From Streptomyces sp. CB00455 (GTDB lineage: Bacteria > Actinomycetota > Actinomycetes > Streptomycetales > Streptomycetaceae): DNA of 64,000 bases. Location: contig NZ_LIVQ01000011.1 in assembly GCF_001905445.1 (NCBI RefSeq), positions 62,001-126,000 on the forward strand, given 5' to 3'. The notes below the pieces were generated by a model, which ran no database searches, had not been told where the DNA came from, and saw only the letters and a list, made by a program, of their open reading frames with translations. The position numbers were made by a program, and so were the translations under genes. This document shows, piece after piece, positions 41,761 through 52,412 of the stretch (position 1 is the first letter of the stretch; each line of letters begins with the position of its first letter).

Positions 41761-43337
41761 TCCTTCGCCTCCACGATCCGGTCGAACTCGTCGGTCACCG
41801 TCGGCATGCCGTCACCGTCCCCGCCGCTCCAGCGCACGGTCAGGGTGCGCAGGGCCTCCTCCTGGTCCAGGACCACGGCCCTCTCCCGGTAGAGCTCCAG
41901 CAGCGCCAGGAAGCGCGCCACGACGGTGAGGGTGTCCCCGGCGTCCTCGGTGAGCTCCTGGAAGGTGGCCTCTCCGCGGGCCTTCAGCATGCGGACGACC
42001 AGCCCGGCCTGTTCGCGCACGCTGACGAGAGGGGCGTGGATGTGGTCCACGTAGACCTGGGGTCTGGCCCTGGGCTGCATGGCCTTGACGGCGAGGCGCG
42101 CCAGGCCCGCCGCGCCGATGGAGATGACGACCTCGGGCAGCAGGTCGGCGTGGTGCGGCTCCAGGCCGACGGTGCGCGGGTAGCGCCTGGCCTCCGCCTC
42201 GGCGCGGGCCTCGAAGATCTCGGCGATCTGCTTGTACGCCCGGTACTGGAGCAGCCGCGCGAAGAGGAGGTCGCGGGCCTCCAGCAGGGCGAGGTCGGCC
42301 TCGTCCTCCACCTCGGCGGCGGGCAGCAACCGGGCCGCCTTCAGGTCGAGGAGGGTGGCGGCGACGACGAGGAACTCGGTGGTCTGGTCGAGGTCCCAGT
42401 CGGGGCCCATGGCCCGGATGTGGGCCATGAACTCGTCGGTGACCTTGGAGAGGGCGACCTCGGTGACGTCGAGCTTGTGCCGTGAGATCAGCTGGAGCAG
42501 CAGGTCGAAGGGCCCCTCGAAGTTGGCGAGCCGCAACGTGAACCGTCCGTCACCTGCCCCGCCTCCGCCGGTGGCCCCCGCACCACGGGCACCCCCGGAG
42601 CCGCCCCCCACGCTGCCCGCAGGGCGCTCGCCCGGAGCACTGTCCGCGATGTCCGCAACTTCGGAGCCCACCCCGGCGCCACTGGTCACGGCGGCAACCG
42701 GGCCGACGGCGTCCTGGGCCCCGGGCACCCCGGCCCCCGGGGCAACCGGGCCGGCAGCCCCGGCGGGCGCCTTCTCGGCGGTCCCGGCGGCGGCCCGGGC
42801 GGAGACCGCCGGGCCGGATGCGCCGACAACACCATCGGCAGGTACTCCTACGGCGGTCACAGCGGCTTCGGCAGAACTTGCCCGATCGGGGGCGTCGACG
42901 GGCGCTTCCCCGGCGGTCCCGGCGGCGGCCCGGGCGGAGACCGCCGGGCCGGACGGGCCGACAACGCCATCGGCGGGTGCACCCACGACGGTCACAGCGG
43001 CTTCGGCAGAGCTTGCCGGACCCGGGGCGCCGGCGGAGTCCTCGCCCGCGTCGCCCGGAGCCGGGCCGGCGATCTCCGCGGTCCTGACGGCGTCGCCGCC
43101 CCCTCGGGGCGTCGTTGGCGGCGCGTCGGCCGCCTCAGGGGCCCCTGGGGCGGCCTCGCAGGGAGCGCGGGACTCCGATCCGCCTCCCGCCGTCCCGGGC
43201 GGCGCAGAAGGCGCCTCAGGGACTCTGGGGCCGGATACCGGCCCACCGGGACCGCGGCCCAGGAGTCGGCGGGTCGGTCGGCCGGGTTCGGCGGGGAAGG
43301 GCATCGCGGTCCAGGTGCGGAAGGGGCGGAGCGGCAT
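41757..43337 (-). CDS. scpA: segregation and condensation protein ScpA with long N-terminal extension (526 aa)
   Basis: Kleisin of SMC-ScpAB. The real ScpA domain starts at about residue 264 (GRFTLRLANFEGPFDLLLQLI) and continues to the end with the C-terminal winged helix (ATFQELTEDAGDTLTVVARFLALLEL). The first 260 residues are Ala/Pro/Gly/Ser-rich and include a 45-residue duplication (108-146 and 153-191). The ATG at 43337 is the first after an in-frame stop but has no ribosome site, so the true start may be internal. The stop overlaps scpB. Confidence 0.88.
   Translation of the reverse strand: MPLRPFRTWTAMPFPAEPGRPTRRLLGRGPGGPVSGPRVPEAPSAPPGTAGGGSESRAPCEAAPGAPEAADAPPTTPRGGGDAVRTAEIAGPAPGDAGEDSAGAPGPASSAEAAVTVVGAPADGVVGPSGPAVSARAAAGTAGEAPVDAPDRASSAEAAVTAVGVPADGVVGASGPAVSARAAAGTAEKAPAGAAGPVAPGAGVPGAQDAVGPVAAVTSGAGVGSEVADIADSAPGERPAGSVGGGSGGARGAGATGGGGAGDGRFTLRLANFEGPFDLLLQLISRHKLDVTEVALSKVTDEFMAHIRAMGPDWDLDQTTEFLVVAATLLDLKAARLLPAAEVEDEADLALLEARDLLFARLLQYRAYKQIAEIFEARAEAEARRYPRTVGLEPHHADLLPEVVISIGAAGLARLAVKAMQPRARPQVYVDHIHAPLVSVREQAGLVVRMLKARGEATFQELTEDAGDTLTVVARFLALLELYRERAVVLDQEEALRTLTVRWSGGDGDGMPTVTDEFDRIVEAKD
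42765..43016. repeat. 135-bp period direct repeat in scpA
   Basis: 42900-43016 and 42765-42881 encode nearly identical 39-residue blocks (ASSAEAAVTxVGxPADGVVG and so on), giving an in-frame duplication in the disordered extension. Confidence 0.85.
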
Positions 43338-43906
43338 ACGGCGGCGGGGACGACCCCGGCCACGTGCAGCCTAACCACGACCACGCTCCCCGGACAGGAC
43401 CGGCAGCCCCCGCGAGCGAAGGCGCCAGACTCGGTCGGCAGCCGCCCACGGAAGGCCGGACCGCGCCCACCCGCCGGACAGGGGGCTGTCGGGCGGATCC
43501 CACCGGTTCTCCGGTGGGGCCGGGCCGGGCCGGTCAGTCAGTGAGTCAGTGAGTCAGTCAGTCAGTCAGTCAGTCAGCGGAAGTCTCGTGCTGGAACCGC
43601 TCGGCGATCCCCCGGGTCCGGGCCGGGTCGGGTTCCGGCTCCGGTTGCGCGAGTGCCGTGGCCACCGGGGGCGGGATCGGCCCGCCGACCGGAGCCGGGG
43701 CAGAAGGGTGCGCCTCGCGGGATCCGGGACCGGCAACGGCGACGGACCGGCGCGGCCGGGCCGGTCGGTCGGCGCACGTGCTCCGGTGTCGGCGTCGGCG
43801 CCGGTGTCGCGTCGGTGTCCGCTTCGGAAGCGCCGGGCTGCGCACGGCACGCCTCCCGCCACCGCGGGATCGGCCGGGCGACGGCGCAGCCGGTCCGGCC
43901 GGCCGG
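43338..43906. repeat. gap between scpA and the RHH gene, with (GTCA)n tract
   Basis: 569 bp with no convincing gene. At 43533-43576 there are eleven tetranucleotides, nine GTCA and two GTGA. A TAGGCT box about 30 nt before the scpA ATG could be its promoter. The rest is GC-rich with repeated CGGTGTCGGCGTCGG-like words near 43780. Confidence 0.6.
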
Positions 43907-44455
43907 TCAGCGGCCGCGGAGTCTTCGTACGAGGATGCTCGCGTCCCCGCGGGATTCGAGATCGGCGAGGACGACGGCCACCGCCTCACGGACGATGCGG
44001 CCGCGGTCGACCGCCAGGCCGTGCTCCCCGCGCAGCACCAGCCGCGCGTGTTCCAGGTCCATGAGCTCCTCGGCGGAGACGTAGACCGTGATCTTCTCGT
44101 CGTGCCGCTCGCGCCCGCTGGGCCGCCGGTTGGCACCCCGGCCCTGACCCTTGCCGCGCCCGCCGCTCGGACCGCCGGGGCCCACGGGGCCGCCGGGACC
44201 GCCCGCTCCCGCCGCGCCGCCGACGCCCCCGGCGCCGTTGACAGAACCTTCCTGCGGCCGTCGGGGAGCACCCACCACGGGCTCCCCGGCGCCGGGCCCG
44301 GCCTCCCGGCCGCGGCCCTCCCCCGCCACGCCCGCGGCCGGGCCGGCCGCGCGCTCGGGGGCGGGGCCCTCATCGGCGCCGCGCCTCGGCGAGGAGGACT
44401 GCAGGGCCGTCCCGCCGGTCGTACGGAACAGTTCGTCGGCTCCGGGCAGACTCAC
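43907..44455 (-). CDS. RHH-like protein paired with ParA (182 aa)
   Basis: Possible DNA-binding partner of the adjacent ParA. The first 115 residues are Gly/Ala/Arg-rich and disordered. The last 65 contain DEKITVYVSAEELMDLEHARL and VDRGRIVREAVAVVLADL, a strand-helix-helix arrangement like ribbon-helix-helix (CopG/ParG-like) proteins. The start GTG 44455 overlaps the parA stop as GTGA. By analogy with plasmid ParA-ParG systems it could bind centromere-like sites, but I see no such array here. The RHH call is a motif-level judgement. Confidence 0.7.
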   Translation of the reverse strand: MSLPGADELFRTTGGTALQSSSPRRGADEGPAPERAAGPAAGVAGEGRGREAGPGAGEPVVGAPRRPQEGSVNGAGGVGGAAGAGGPGGPVGPGGPSGGRGKGQGRGANRRPSGRERHDEKITVYVSAEELMDLEHARLVLRGEHGLAVDRGRIVREAVAVVLADLESRGDASILVRRLRGR

Positions 44456-45612
44456 TCGGCGGGACACCGGGCGAGCACCTCCCTGGCCAGCTGGCGGTAG
44501 GCGGCGGCGCCGACGGAGTTGGAGGCGTACGTCGTGATCGGCTCACCGGCGACCGTGGTCTCCGGGAAGCGCACCGTGCGGCCGATGACCGTGTGGTAGA
44601 CGTGGTCGTCGAACGCCTCGACGACGCGCGCCAGCACCTCACGGCTGTGCACCGTACGGGAGTCGTACATCGTGGCGAGGATGCCGTCGAGCTCCAGCTC
44701 CGGGTTGAGCCGCTCCTGGACCTTCTCGATGGTCTCGGTCAGCAGCGCGACACCGCGCAGCGCGAAGAACTCGCACTCCAGCGGGACGATGACCTTGTGC
44801 GCCGCCGTCAGGGCGTTCACGGTCAGCAGACCGAGCGAGGGCTGGCAGTCGATCACGATGTAGTCGTAGTCGGCCATCAGGGGCTTGAGGGCCCGCTGGA
44901 GGGTGGACTCGCGCGCGACCTCGCTGACCAGCTGCACCTCGGCGGCGGACAGGTCGATGTTGCTCGGCAGCAGGTCCATGTTGGGGACCGCCGTCTTGAG
45001 CAGCACCTCGTCGGCCGACATGCCCCGCTCCATGAGCAGGTTGTAGACCGTGAGGTCGAGTTCCATCGGGTTCACGCCGAGACCCACGGACAGCGCGCCC
45101 TGCGGGTCGAAGTCGACGAGCAGCACCCGGCGCCCGTACTCGGCGAGCGCGGCACCCAGGTTGATGGTCGACGTGGTCTTGCCGACGCCGCCCTTCTGGT
45201 TGCACATCGCGATGATCTTCGCGGGACCGTGGTCGGTCAGCGGACCCGGGATGGGGAAGTACGGGAGCGGGCGTCCGGTCGGGCCGATCCGCTCACGGCG
45301 CTGGCGGGCAGCGTCGGGGGCGAGGGTGGCCGCGTACTCGGGGTCCGGTTCGTACTCCGCGTCGGGGTCGTAGAAGTGCCCTTCGGGCACGTTGTCGTAG
45401 TCGGCGAAACCAGTGGGCTTTTCGCCGCTCAGGTCGCCGGCCCTGGAGTTCACGTCTAGGCCGTCCATGCTCTTTCGGGGCGTCGTCTGGTGCTGGTGGT
45501 TTGCGAAGGTGCGGACTGCGACGGAGCCGACAGCCTCGAGCCCGGCGGGGTTGTGGCCCCGCTCCGGCGTCCCTGCTCGACCACCCCCAGGAGCAAATGT
45601 CGACTCATTCAC
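44452..45612 (-). CDS. ParA-like chromosome/plasmid partition ATPase (386 aa)
   Basis: Deviant-Walker ATPase. The P-loop is CNQKGGVGKTTSTIN (140-146 for KGGVGKT); switch II is DYDYIVIDCQPSLG. An N-terminal extension of 130 residues is unusual for ParA and lacks recognisable domains. This is not the oriC parAB pair; it is coupled to an RHH-like gene, and scpA/scpB follow in the same direction. GTG 45612 follows GAGGAGG by about 11 nt; ATG 45468 is an alternative giving a shorter protein. Confidence 0.88.
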   Translation of the reverse strand: MNESTFAPGGGRAGTPERGHNPAGLEAVGSVAVRTFANHQHQTTPRKSMDGLDVNSRAGDLSGEKPTGFADYDNVPEGHFYDPDAEYEPDPEYAATLAPDAARQRRERIGPTGRPLPYFPIPGPLTDHGPAKIIAMCNQKGGVGKTTSTINLGAALAEYGRRVLLVDFDPQGALSVGLGVNPMELDLTVYNLLMERGMSADEVLLKTAVPNMDLLPSNIDLSAAEVQLVSEVARESTLQRALKPLMADYDYIVIDCQPSLGLLTVNALTAAHKVIVPLECEFFALRGVALLTETIEKVQERLNPELELDGILATMYDSRTVHSREVLARVVEAFDDHVYHTVIGRTVRFPETTVAGEPITTYASNSVGAAAYRQLAREVLARCPAE

Positions 45613-45874
45613 AAGTCGTCTTACCTCCTCGGATGTGACCAGGACACTTATCGATAGGTCAGCGTGGCACCATGCCGACGGTTGGCGACTCTATGGCGTG
45701 TCACCACTCAGCGGCAACACAATCCGCCGGACCCGGCACGATGTGTCGGCAACCGAACACCACTCTGTCAAGGGCGCACGAGCTGTCGCTGCGAAGTTCC
45801 GCGGGTGTGCGAAAGGGCTAAAGGGTTACGTTCGAGGCGAGTTGAGGCGCTCCGCACGGCACCCCGCAAACACG
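45613..45874. other. parA upstream region
   Basis: 262 bp with no gene. It must contain the parA operon promoter; a TATCGATAAG sequence at about 45648-45657 is the most AT-rich candidate. Confidence 0.35.
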
Positions 45875-45907
45875 TCCGGCCGGACCTCGGGGCAAGGTCC
45901 GGCCGGA
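45875..45907 (-). terminator. 12-bp perfect hairpin after ald
   Basis: TCCGGCCGGACC (45875-45886), 9-nt loop, exact complement 45896-45907. It is 31 bp after the ald stop. Confidence 0.8.
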
Positions 45908-45937
45908 TACGTGAGATTGACGTCAGTCGTTGACGCC

Positions 45938-47053
45938 TCAGCCGAGCAGGGTGCTCAGCTCAAGGGTCTGCAGACCGTGGGCCTCGGCGACCGGACCGTA
46001 AACGACCTGGCCGTCATGGGTGTTGAGGCCCAGCGCGAGCGCGTGGTCGCGGCGCAGCGCCTCGGCCCAGCCGAGGTTCGCGAGCTGCACGATGTAGGGC
46101 AGCGTGGCGTTCGTCAGCGCGTAGGTGGAGGTGTTCGGGACGGCGCCCGGCATGTTGGCGACGCAGTAGAAGACCGAGTCGTGGACCTGGAAGGTCGGCT
46201 CGGCGTGGGTGGTCGGACGGGAGTCCTCGAAGCAGCCGCCCTGGTCGATCGCGATGTCGACAAGGACACTTCCGGGCTTCATCTTGGCGACGAGCTCGTT
46301 GGTGACCAGCTTCGGGGCCTTCGCACCCGGGATCAGCACCGCGCCGATGACGAGGTCGGCCTCGATGACCGCCTTCTCCAGCTCGAAGGCGTTCGAGACG
46401 ATCGTCTTGATCTTCGTACCGAAGACCTTGTCGGCCTCGCGGAGCTTGTTGATGTCCTTGTCGAGCAGAGTCACGTGGAAGCCCATGCCGATGGCGATCT
46501 GCGCGGCGTTCCAGCCGGAGACGCCGCCGCCGATGACCACGCACTCGCCGGCGTGGGTGCCGGGGACGCCGCCCGGGAGCACGCCGCGTCCGCCGGCCGA
46601 GCGCATCAGGTGGTAGGCGCCGACCTGCGGGGCCAGTCGGCCCGCGACCTCGGACATCGGGGCGAGCAGCGGCAGCGCGCGGCCCGCGAGCTCGACCGTC
46701 TCGTAGGCGATGGCGGTGGTGCCGGACTGCAGCAGGGCGTCCGTGCACTCGCGGGAGGCCGCGAGGTGCAGGTACGTGAAGAGGGTCTGGTCCTTGCGCA
46801 GGCGGTGGTACTCCTCCGCGATCGGCTCCTTGACCTTCAGCAGCAGGTCCGCGCTCGCCCAGACCTCGTCGGCGGTGTCGAGGATCTCGGCGCCGGCCGC
46901 GACGTACTCCGCGTCCGTGATCGAGGAGCCGACACCGGCGTTCCGCTCGACGACGACCTGGTGGCCGTTGCGGACCAGCTCATGCACGCCGGCGGGCGTG
47001 ATGGCGACCCGGAACTCGTTGTTCTTGACCTCGCGGGGGATGCCGACCTTCAT
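45938..47053 (-). CDS. ald: alanine dehydrogenase (371 aa)
   Basis: NAD-dependent interconversion of alanine and pyruvate plus ammonia. Full family length with [20 protein letters not shown] at the N-terminus, Lys/His catalytic region TYLHLAAS, and the NAD-binding [15 protein letters not shown] with DIN as acid. AAGGA lies upstream of ATG 47053. It is monocistronic with its own terminator; in many actinobacteria ald is induced by alanine or low oxygen, which I cannot test here. Confidence 0.96.
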   Translation of the reverse strand: MKVGIPREVKNNEFRVAITPAGVHELVRNGHQVVVERNAGVGSSITDAEYVAAGAEILDTADEVWASADLLLKVKEPIAEEYHRLRKDQTLFTYLHLAASRECTDALLQSGTTAIAYETVELAGRALPLLAPMSEVAGRLAPQVGAYHLMRSAGGRGVLPGGVPGTHAGECVVIGGGVSGWNAAQIAIGMGFHVTLLDKDINKLREADKVFGTKIKTIVSNAFELEKAVIEADLVIGAVLIPGAKAPKLVTNELVAKMKPGSVLVDIAIDQGGCFEDSRPTTHAEPTFQVHDSVFYCVANMPGAVPNTSTYALTNATLPYIVQLANLGWAEALRRDHALALGLNTHDGQVVYGPVAEAHGLQTLELSTLLG

Positions 47054-47204
47054 CGTCGATCACGGTCCTTGGCTCAGGGGATTTTCGGGGCAATGACATA
47101 CATACCCGCCCACAAGAACGCGCAACGGGATGCACCACAGGATGACGTGGTGAAGCCAGTCTAATGAAGGATGAGGTGCTGTCTAGCCTTGCAAACGAAT
47201 AATC

Positions 47205-49178
47205 TCAGTCGGAAGTACTGCGGATTTCGCAGGCTGCGGGGTCGTCTCCCAGCAATCTGTCGGCTGCGGAGCGGTGCAGCCTGGCGGCCGCGGGGTCGCC
47301 CAGCCTGTCCAGCGTGTCGGCCAGCCGCACCTGGAGCGCGGCCTGGAGCCGCTGGTCCCCGGCCCTGCGCGCCAGCTCCACCGCCTCCCGGCAGGTGTGC
47401 AGCGACTCCTCGGGCCGGCCCGCGTATTCCTGGACCCGCGCCATCTCGCTCAACGCCTTTGCGTGGCCCTGGACATCGGCCAGTCGCCGGTAGCCCGCGG
47501 CGGCCGCCCGCCAGCTGCGCAGCGCGTCCCCGTAGCGGCCCGCGTAGGTGTGGACATTGCCGAGCCGCCCGTACAGCCGGGCCTCGTCCGCGCGCTCTCC
47601 CCGCGCCAGGGCCTGGGCCAGGGCCCGGCCGAACCAGTCGGAGGCCCGGTGCCAGTCCGCCAGTTCCTGGTAGGCACCGCCTACGGATTCCATCGCGCGG
47701 CCCGTCGCGTACGGGTCGTTGGCCGCCTTTCCCGCCACCAGCGCGGCCCGGTAGCGCTCCAGGGCCTCGTGGGTGCGGCCCGTCTCGGCGTCCAGGTCGG
47801 CCAGGTTCAGCAGCGCGGCGGCCTGCTCCCGGTGCAGCTCGCGGCGCTCGGCCACGTCGAGGACCAGCCGGTGCAGACCGTAGAGCTCGGGGGCGGCCTC
47901 CGCGGTCCCGCGGTGCTCCGCGAGGGCCCGTACGAGGGCGGAGACCAGCCGGCGGGCCAGGGTGTCCAGCTCGCCGTCGGCCACGGCCAGGGAAGCGGCC
48001 GCGGACAGCGCGGGCAGCCGGGTGTCCAGCCAGGTGGCGGCCGCCCGCCGGTCGGGGAAGCGCAGGGCGCGCGGCAGGCCGTCCAGCTTCTCCGGCCCGC
48101 CGGCGCGAGGGTCCTCCTCCGGCTCGGCCATGGCCCGGCAGGAGTGCAGCAGGCGTACGGTGCGCTCCAGCATGCGGGCCCGGGCCAGCTGGACCTCGGC
48201 GGGACGCTCCTTGGTCTCCAGCAGGGCCTGGAGGAGGGGCGCGAGGCTTCCGGGCAGCAGGAACAGGCCGTTGTGGGCGTGGCGCAGCAGGCCCAGGCCG
48301 GCGAAGTCGTCGAGCGTGGACTGGGCCGCGGCGACCGAGCAGCCGGCGAGGGCGGACGCGGTGTGCGAGTCGACGAAGCCGGCCGGGGCCAGCGGCAGCA
48401 GCCGCAGGGTCCGCTGGGCGGGCTGCGGAAGGGACTCGTAGACGAGGCGGAAGCCGCGGGCCAGGGGGCCGCCGGTGACGGCGGGCATGTCGTGGAGCTG
48501 CTTGGCCACGTCGACGACGGAGGCCTTGGGGTGGGCGGCGAGCCAGCCGCCGATCAGTGCGAGCGCGGCGGGCTGGCCGCCGCACTCCTCGGCGAGGGCT
48601 TCCGCGGCGCGGGGGTCGGTGGTGACGCGGATGTCGCCGATGCGCTGGACGAGCATCTCCACGGCGGAGGGCGTGTCCAGTCCCCCGATGGTGCAGGGCC
48701 GTACGTCGGGGATGCCGGTGAGGGGCCCCTCGGCGGTGACCACGACGAGGCATTCGGGGGTGTCCGGCAGCAGGGCGTCGACCTGGTGCGGATCCACGGC
48801 GTCGTCCACCAGGATGATCATCCGCCGGTCGTGGAGCGCGTCGCGCAGGGCGGAGCTGAGCTCGTCCTCGCCGGCGCCGGGCGGGGTGGTGCGGCCGAGC
48901 CCCTCCAGCAGGCCCCTGACGGCCCGTTCGGTGGCCACGCCCTGCCCGCCGGGGGAGGTGAGCCGGGTGCGGAGCACGCCGTCGGGGTACTGGTCGGCGA
49001 CCTCGCGCACGAGCGCCTCGGCGAGGGCGGTCCGGCCGGAGCCGGGCCGCCCCGCGACCAGCAGGACGCGCGCACGGGGGGCTTTGGCCTTGCGGCCCGA
49101 GAGGGTGTCGAGCCCGGTCCGTGCGATGTCCTCGCGCAGCTCCTTGAGCTCACGCCGCCGCCCGACGAAATCCGTCAC
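47205..49178 (-). CDS. STAND-type NTPase with TPR repeats (657 aa)
   Basis: Signal-transduction ATPase of the AfsR/NB-ARC class without a DNA-binding domain. The P-loop is GRPGSGRTA (43-51), where Lys is replaced by Arg; Walker B is MIILVDDAVD near residue 120; GGLDTPSAVEML and the CGGQPAALALIGGWL block are the winged-helix/NB-ARC elements. TPR-like helical repeats fill about 400-640. GTG 49178 follows AGAGGAG. Function unknown; it is monocistronic. Confidence 0.85.
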   Translation of the reverse strand: MTDFVGRRRELKELREDIARTGLDTLSGRKAKAPRARVLLVAGRPGSGRTALAEALVREVADQYPDGVLRTRLTSPGGQGVATERAVRGLLEGLGRTTPPGAGEDELSSALRDALHDRRMIILVDDAVDPHQVDALLPDTPECLVVVTAEGPLTGIPDVRPCTIGGLDTPSAVEMLVQRIGDIRVTTDPRAAEALAEECGGQPAALALIGGWLAAHPKASVVDVAKQLHDMPAVTGGPLARGFRLVYESLPQPAQRTLRLLPLAPAGFVDSHTASALAGCSVAAAQSTLDDFAGLGLLRHAHNGLFLLPGSLAPLLQALLETKERPAEVQLARARMLERTVRLLHSCRAMAEPEEDPRAGGPEKLDGLPRALRFPDRRAAATWLDTRLPALSAAASLAVADGELDTLARRLVSALVRALAEHRGTAEAAPELYGLHRLVLDVAERRELHREQAAALLNLADLDAETGRTHEALERYRAALVAGKAANDPYATGRAMESVGGAYQELADWHRASDWFGRALAQALARGERADEARLYGRLGNVHTYAGRYGDALRSWRAAAAGYRRLADVQGHAKALSEMARVQEYAGRPEESLHTCREAVELARRAGDQRLQAALQVRLADTLDRLGDPAAARLHRSAADRLLGDDPAACEIRSTSD

Positions 49179-49482
49179 GGATCCGCTCCTCTCGCTGCCT
49201 TCGGATGGCGAGCGTAGTTCACGCAGAGCGACGATCCGGGTGGAGCGCGGCGGACAAATCCCCCAATCGGATCAGCCGACATTCACACGACCCCGCGATC
49301 CGTCCGCCTCCGGCCTCCCGGCCGGCCCCTCCCCGCCGCCCGGCTCGAACCGGGCCCGGCGGCTCCTGCCCGAAGCCGCACCGTCGGCCCTTCCCCGCAG
49401 CTGCCCGGATCGGCGCCCCGGATGCGGGCGGGGCCGCACCTGCCTTCCGGGCGCCACCGGCATCCGAGGCGCGCCCTCCGGC
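49179..49482. other. GC-rich intergenic region before the DUF1772 remnant
   Basis: 304 bp. I see no gene; the sequence is Pro/Arg-coding noise in all frames. It should hold the STAND gene promoter. Confidence 0.3.
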
Positions 49483-49892
49483 GCGAATCTCGTCCCGGCC
49501 TTCAACGCCGTGCCGCTCGACATAAGGCGCGACTTCCATGCGGAGCTGATGAAGATGAACGGGATCACCATGCAGGGAACCATGGCGATCTCAGCCCTCA
49601 GCTCCTCGCCCTGGCCGTCCTCACACGCGGTCGGACCCGAGTCGTCTCCGCCGCGGCGGGGATCCTGACCGCCGCGTCCTTCCTGATCACCCGGTTCGGG
49701 AACGTCCCGATCAACGGCCGCATCAAGCAGTGGGCTGCCACGGCACCGCCGGCCGATCACGCGGGCATCCTGCGCCGCTGGGAACTGTTCAACGACGCCC
49801 GTACCGTCACCGCTGTGGTGGCGTTCGCCCTCCTGGCCTTCCTGGCCCTGCGAGAGACCCCTCCGCGCTCACTGACGGAGAATCCGCTGTAA
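49483..49892 (+). pseudogene. DUF1772-like membrane protein remnant, truncated and frameshifted
   Basis: From 49486 the plus-strand frame reads NLVPAFNAVPLDIRRDFHAE...NGITMQGTMAISALS, then at about 49600 homology continues one base back as LALAVLTRGRTRVVSAA...FGNVPINGRIKQWAATAPP...LFNDARTVTAVVAF, the signature of DUF1772 proteins. One nucleotide seems deleted. The normal first membrane helix and start are also missing. Two frames are needed to read it, so it is probably dead. Confidence 0.75.
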
Positions 49893-49954
49893 GCGACCTG
49901 ATCTCGCGGCCGGCGCTGTGCGTGCGGCGGAGGGGCCTACCCCGTCCGGGCTCC

Positions 49955-50039
49955 GGCCTCGTACGGGATCAGGCCTCGTACGGGATCAGGCCCCAGACGG
50001 GATCAAACCGCGTACGGGATCACGCCTCGTACGGGCGGG
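49955..50039. repeat. 17-bp tandem repeat x5 across the Nudix gene end
   Basis: Five consecutive 17-bp units with a conserved ACGGGATCA part (49955-49971, 49972-49988, 49989-50005, 50006-50022, 50023-50039; the last is altered at its end). The stop codon of the Nudix gene lies in the fourth unit. Confidence 0.85.
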
Positions 50040-50658
50040 CCGGCCAGGGGGACAGGGCCGGGCGGAGGGTTTCGACCCCGCCCGAGGCAAGGGCCGCGGA
50101 CAGGGCCAGGACGCCCGAGACCAGGCCGGGGTTGCCGAGCCGCCCCGCCAGCACCCCCGCCACCAGCTCCGCCAGCGGCACCCTGGCGATCTCCATGTCG
50201 GCCTCCTCCTCGGAGACCTCGTAGCGATCTCCCTCCGCCTCCGCGAGATCCCGCGCCAGGAAGACCCGGACCGCCTCGTCGGAGCCCCCGGGCGACGAGA
50301 AGAAGTCGACGAGGACCCGCCAGTCCTCGGCCTTGACGTGCGCCTCCTCGTACAGCTCGCGCTGGGCCGCGTGCAGCGGGTTCTCCCCCGCCACGTCCAG
50401 CAGCCCCGCAGGCAGCTCCCACAGCCGGTGCCGGACCGGGTGCCGGAACTGCCGCAGCACCAGCACCCGCTGCTCCTCGTCCAGCGCCAGCACGCACACC
50501 GATCCGGGGTGCGCCTGGTAGTCGCGGCGCACCACCGCCCGGTCCGGCATGCGCACCTGATCCGAGCGGACCGCGGTCTTCGCGCCCTGGAACGGGGTCC
50601 GGGAGGCGATGACCTCCCACGACTCCGGTGTGTCGACGATGCCGTTGTCCATGGCCAT
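50020..50658 (-). CDS. ADP-ribose pyrophosphatase-like Nudix hydrolase (212 aa)
   Basis: Splits ADP-ribose or related nucleoside diphosphate sugars. The N-terminal strand domain (WEVIASRTPFQGAKTAVRSDQ) is typical of ADPRases; the Nudix box follows at about 87-110, with ELPAGLLDVAGE and QRELYEEAHV (Gly of the box shifted by one residue and His in place of the last Gly). I chose ATG 50658 after GGGAAGG; ATG 50652 is also possible. It is next to pyrG on the same strand, but a 21-bp hairpin lies between, so the two may not share a transcript. Confidence 0.88.
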   Translation of the reverse strand: MAMDNGIVDTPESWEVIASRTPFQGAKTAVRSDQVRMPDRAVVRRDYQAHPGSVCVLALDEEQRVLVLRQFRHPVRHRLWELPAGLLDVAGENPLHAAQRELYEEAHVKAEDWRVLVDFFSSPGGSDEAVRVFLARDLAEAEGDRYEVSEEEADMEIARVPLAELVAGVLAGRLGNPGLVSGVLALSAALASGGVETLRPALSPWPARPYEA

Positions 50659-50677
50659 GGCCTTGTACCTTCCCGAG

Positions 50678-50722
50678 AACGTAGGCAGCCGGGGCACGAT
50701 CCGTGCCCCGGCTGCCTACGTT
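50678..50722 (-). terminator. 21-bp perfect hairpin between pyrG and the Nudix gene
   Basis: 50678-50698 and 50702-50722 are exact reverse complements with loop ATC. It is 14 bp after the pyrG stop and 20 bp before the Nudix start. Confidence 0.85.
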
Positions 50723-50735
50723 ATGCGTCAGACCC

Positions 50736-52412
<1,677 letters not shown>

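Noticed and set aside
43570-44373. Open frame overlapping the RHH gene in another frame, ending in the GTCA tract
   Set aside because: Arg/Ala/Pro/Ser-rich with no motif; the RHH-like frame is coupled to parA and has conserved-looking C-terminal structure.
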